Shown here piece after piece: positions 29,966 through 30,008 of a stretch of DNA of 30,008 nucleotides (the first letter of the stretch is position 1; each line of letters begins with the position of its first letter). The notes under the pieces are model-generated. The model was not told where the DNA came from. It saw nothing but the letters and a program-made list of their open reading frames with translations, and searched no databases. This DNA is from Chara braunii (lineage: Eukaryota > Streptophyta > Charophyceae > Charales > Characeae): assembly GCA_003427395.1 (NCBI GenBank), contig BFEA01000676.1, forward strand, positions 402,434-432,441, written 5' to 3'. A program made the translations under genes and the position numbers.

Positions 29966-30008
<43 letters not shown>
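29966..30008. repeat. (TC)n tip of the right terminal repeat
   Basis: A dinucleotide run reaches the window end. It is the reverse complement of the GA tract at 5450, so the two element tips are symmetric. Confidence 0.96.

Larger units (their letters stand above)
5450..30008. mobile_element. Candidate 24.5 kb DNA transposon with long terminal inverted repeats
   Basis: The sequence just inside the GA tract at 5450 is repeated in inverted orientation just inside the TC tract at the window end. Matches continue in order for about 1.5 kb on each side. The interior holds a transposase-like gene (11130-14180), a ParB-like/methyltransferase-like gene (18865-23852), an Ulp1-type protease (to 27011) and three paralogues of unknown function. 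Genes in the left arm read leftward and those in the right arm rightward. No target-site duplication can be defined, because both tips are dinucleotide runs and the right one meets the window edge. Known relatives would be large cut-and-paste transposons. I cannot assign a superfamily with confidence, and the element is clearly dead. Confidence 0.72.
28425..30008 (-). repeat. Right long terminal inverted repeat
   Basis: This is the inverted counterpart of 5450-6915. Blocks occur in exactly reversed order: CCGTGTACTTTGCAA (28451), the palindrome at 28793-28814, AGGAGGGGATCGAACG (28859), CACATCACGAAGCAAGAG (28895), GCATCTAGTGCTATGCC (29148 and 29423), CACTTCCATTGCTTGTATAC (29552), AAGGTGCTCTGTCGAACACC (29914) and the box at 29936-29957. 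It lacks about 165 bp that the left copy has at 6365-6528 and carries some extra sequence at 29700-29900. It may extend beyond the window. Confidence 0.85.

Noticed and set aside
5450-30008. LTR retrotransposon or endogenous virus
   Set aside because: Terminal repeats are inverted, and no reverse transcriptase, integrase, gag or protease of retroviral type is visible.
5450-30008. Polinton/Maverick-type element (long TIRs plus an Ulp1-like protease)
   Set aside because: No protein-primed DNA polymerase, packaging ATPase or capsid-like genes are recognised, and the protease keeps the Ulp1 WL.DEV landmark.

Overview
This window looks like eukaryotic nuclear DNA, most plausibly from a large, repeat-rich plant or streptophyte-algal genome. 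A charophyte such as Chara is my best guess, but I cannot prove it without searches. The reasons are long (GA)n microsatellites, a two-base assembly gap, transposon-type genes, an Ulp1-type protease, no bacterial gene packing and probable spliceosomal introns. No rRNA, tRNA, CRISPR array, reverse transcriptase or ordinary host gene was recognised. Almost everything appears to be transposable-element sequence.

The main object is a candidate 24.5 kb DNA transposon running from the (GA)n tract at about 5450 to the (TC)n tract that ends the window. Its ends are long, diverged inverted repeats: 5450-6915 on the left and about 28425-30008 on the right. Each has a pure microsatellite at its tip and a 275-bp internal duplication. 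Inside, genes point outward from a gene-poor centre. The left arm (- strand) carries three members of an unidentified protein family (7345-8095, 8382-9272, 10159-11052) and a roughly 1016-codon gene like the DUF7869/GHTH transposase-like proteins (11130-14180). The centre (14.2-18.8 kb) is made of tandem arrays. The right arm (+ strand) carries a large broken gene (18865-23852) with a ParB-like domain followed by a permuted (beta-class) N4/N6 DNA-methyltransferase-like domain. After it come acidic repeat ORFs and an Ulp1/C48 cysteine protease (24630-27011).

To the left (1-5449) lie further copies of the same terminal-repeat sequence in the same orientation, two with a (GA)n tip, and two distantly related paralogues (2721-3721, 4319-5250), which suggests nested or stacked element ends.

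Every gene is damaged. The methyltransferase gene is split by a 378-bp hAT-like non-autonomous element with an 8-bp target duplication; the reading frame is restored exactly if the insertion is ignored. Two small paralogues and the transposase-like gene have 12 in-frame stops but no frameshift. Where paralogues can be aligned, most stops look like C-to-T or G-to-A changes.

A 22-bp interrupted palindrome (arms AAGTGCGA and TCGCACTT, six-base spacer) occurs about 30 times, nearly always between genes or in the terminal repeats. It is the strongest pattern not explained by genes and may be the element's own regulatory or protein-binding site.
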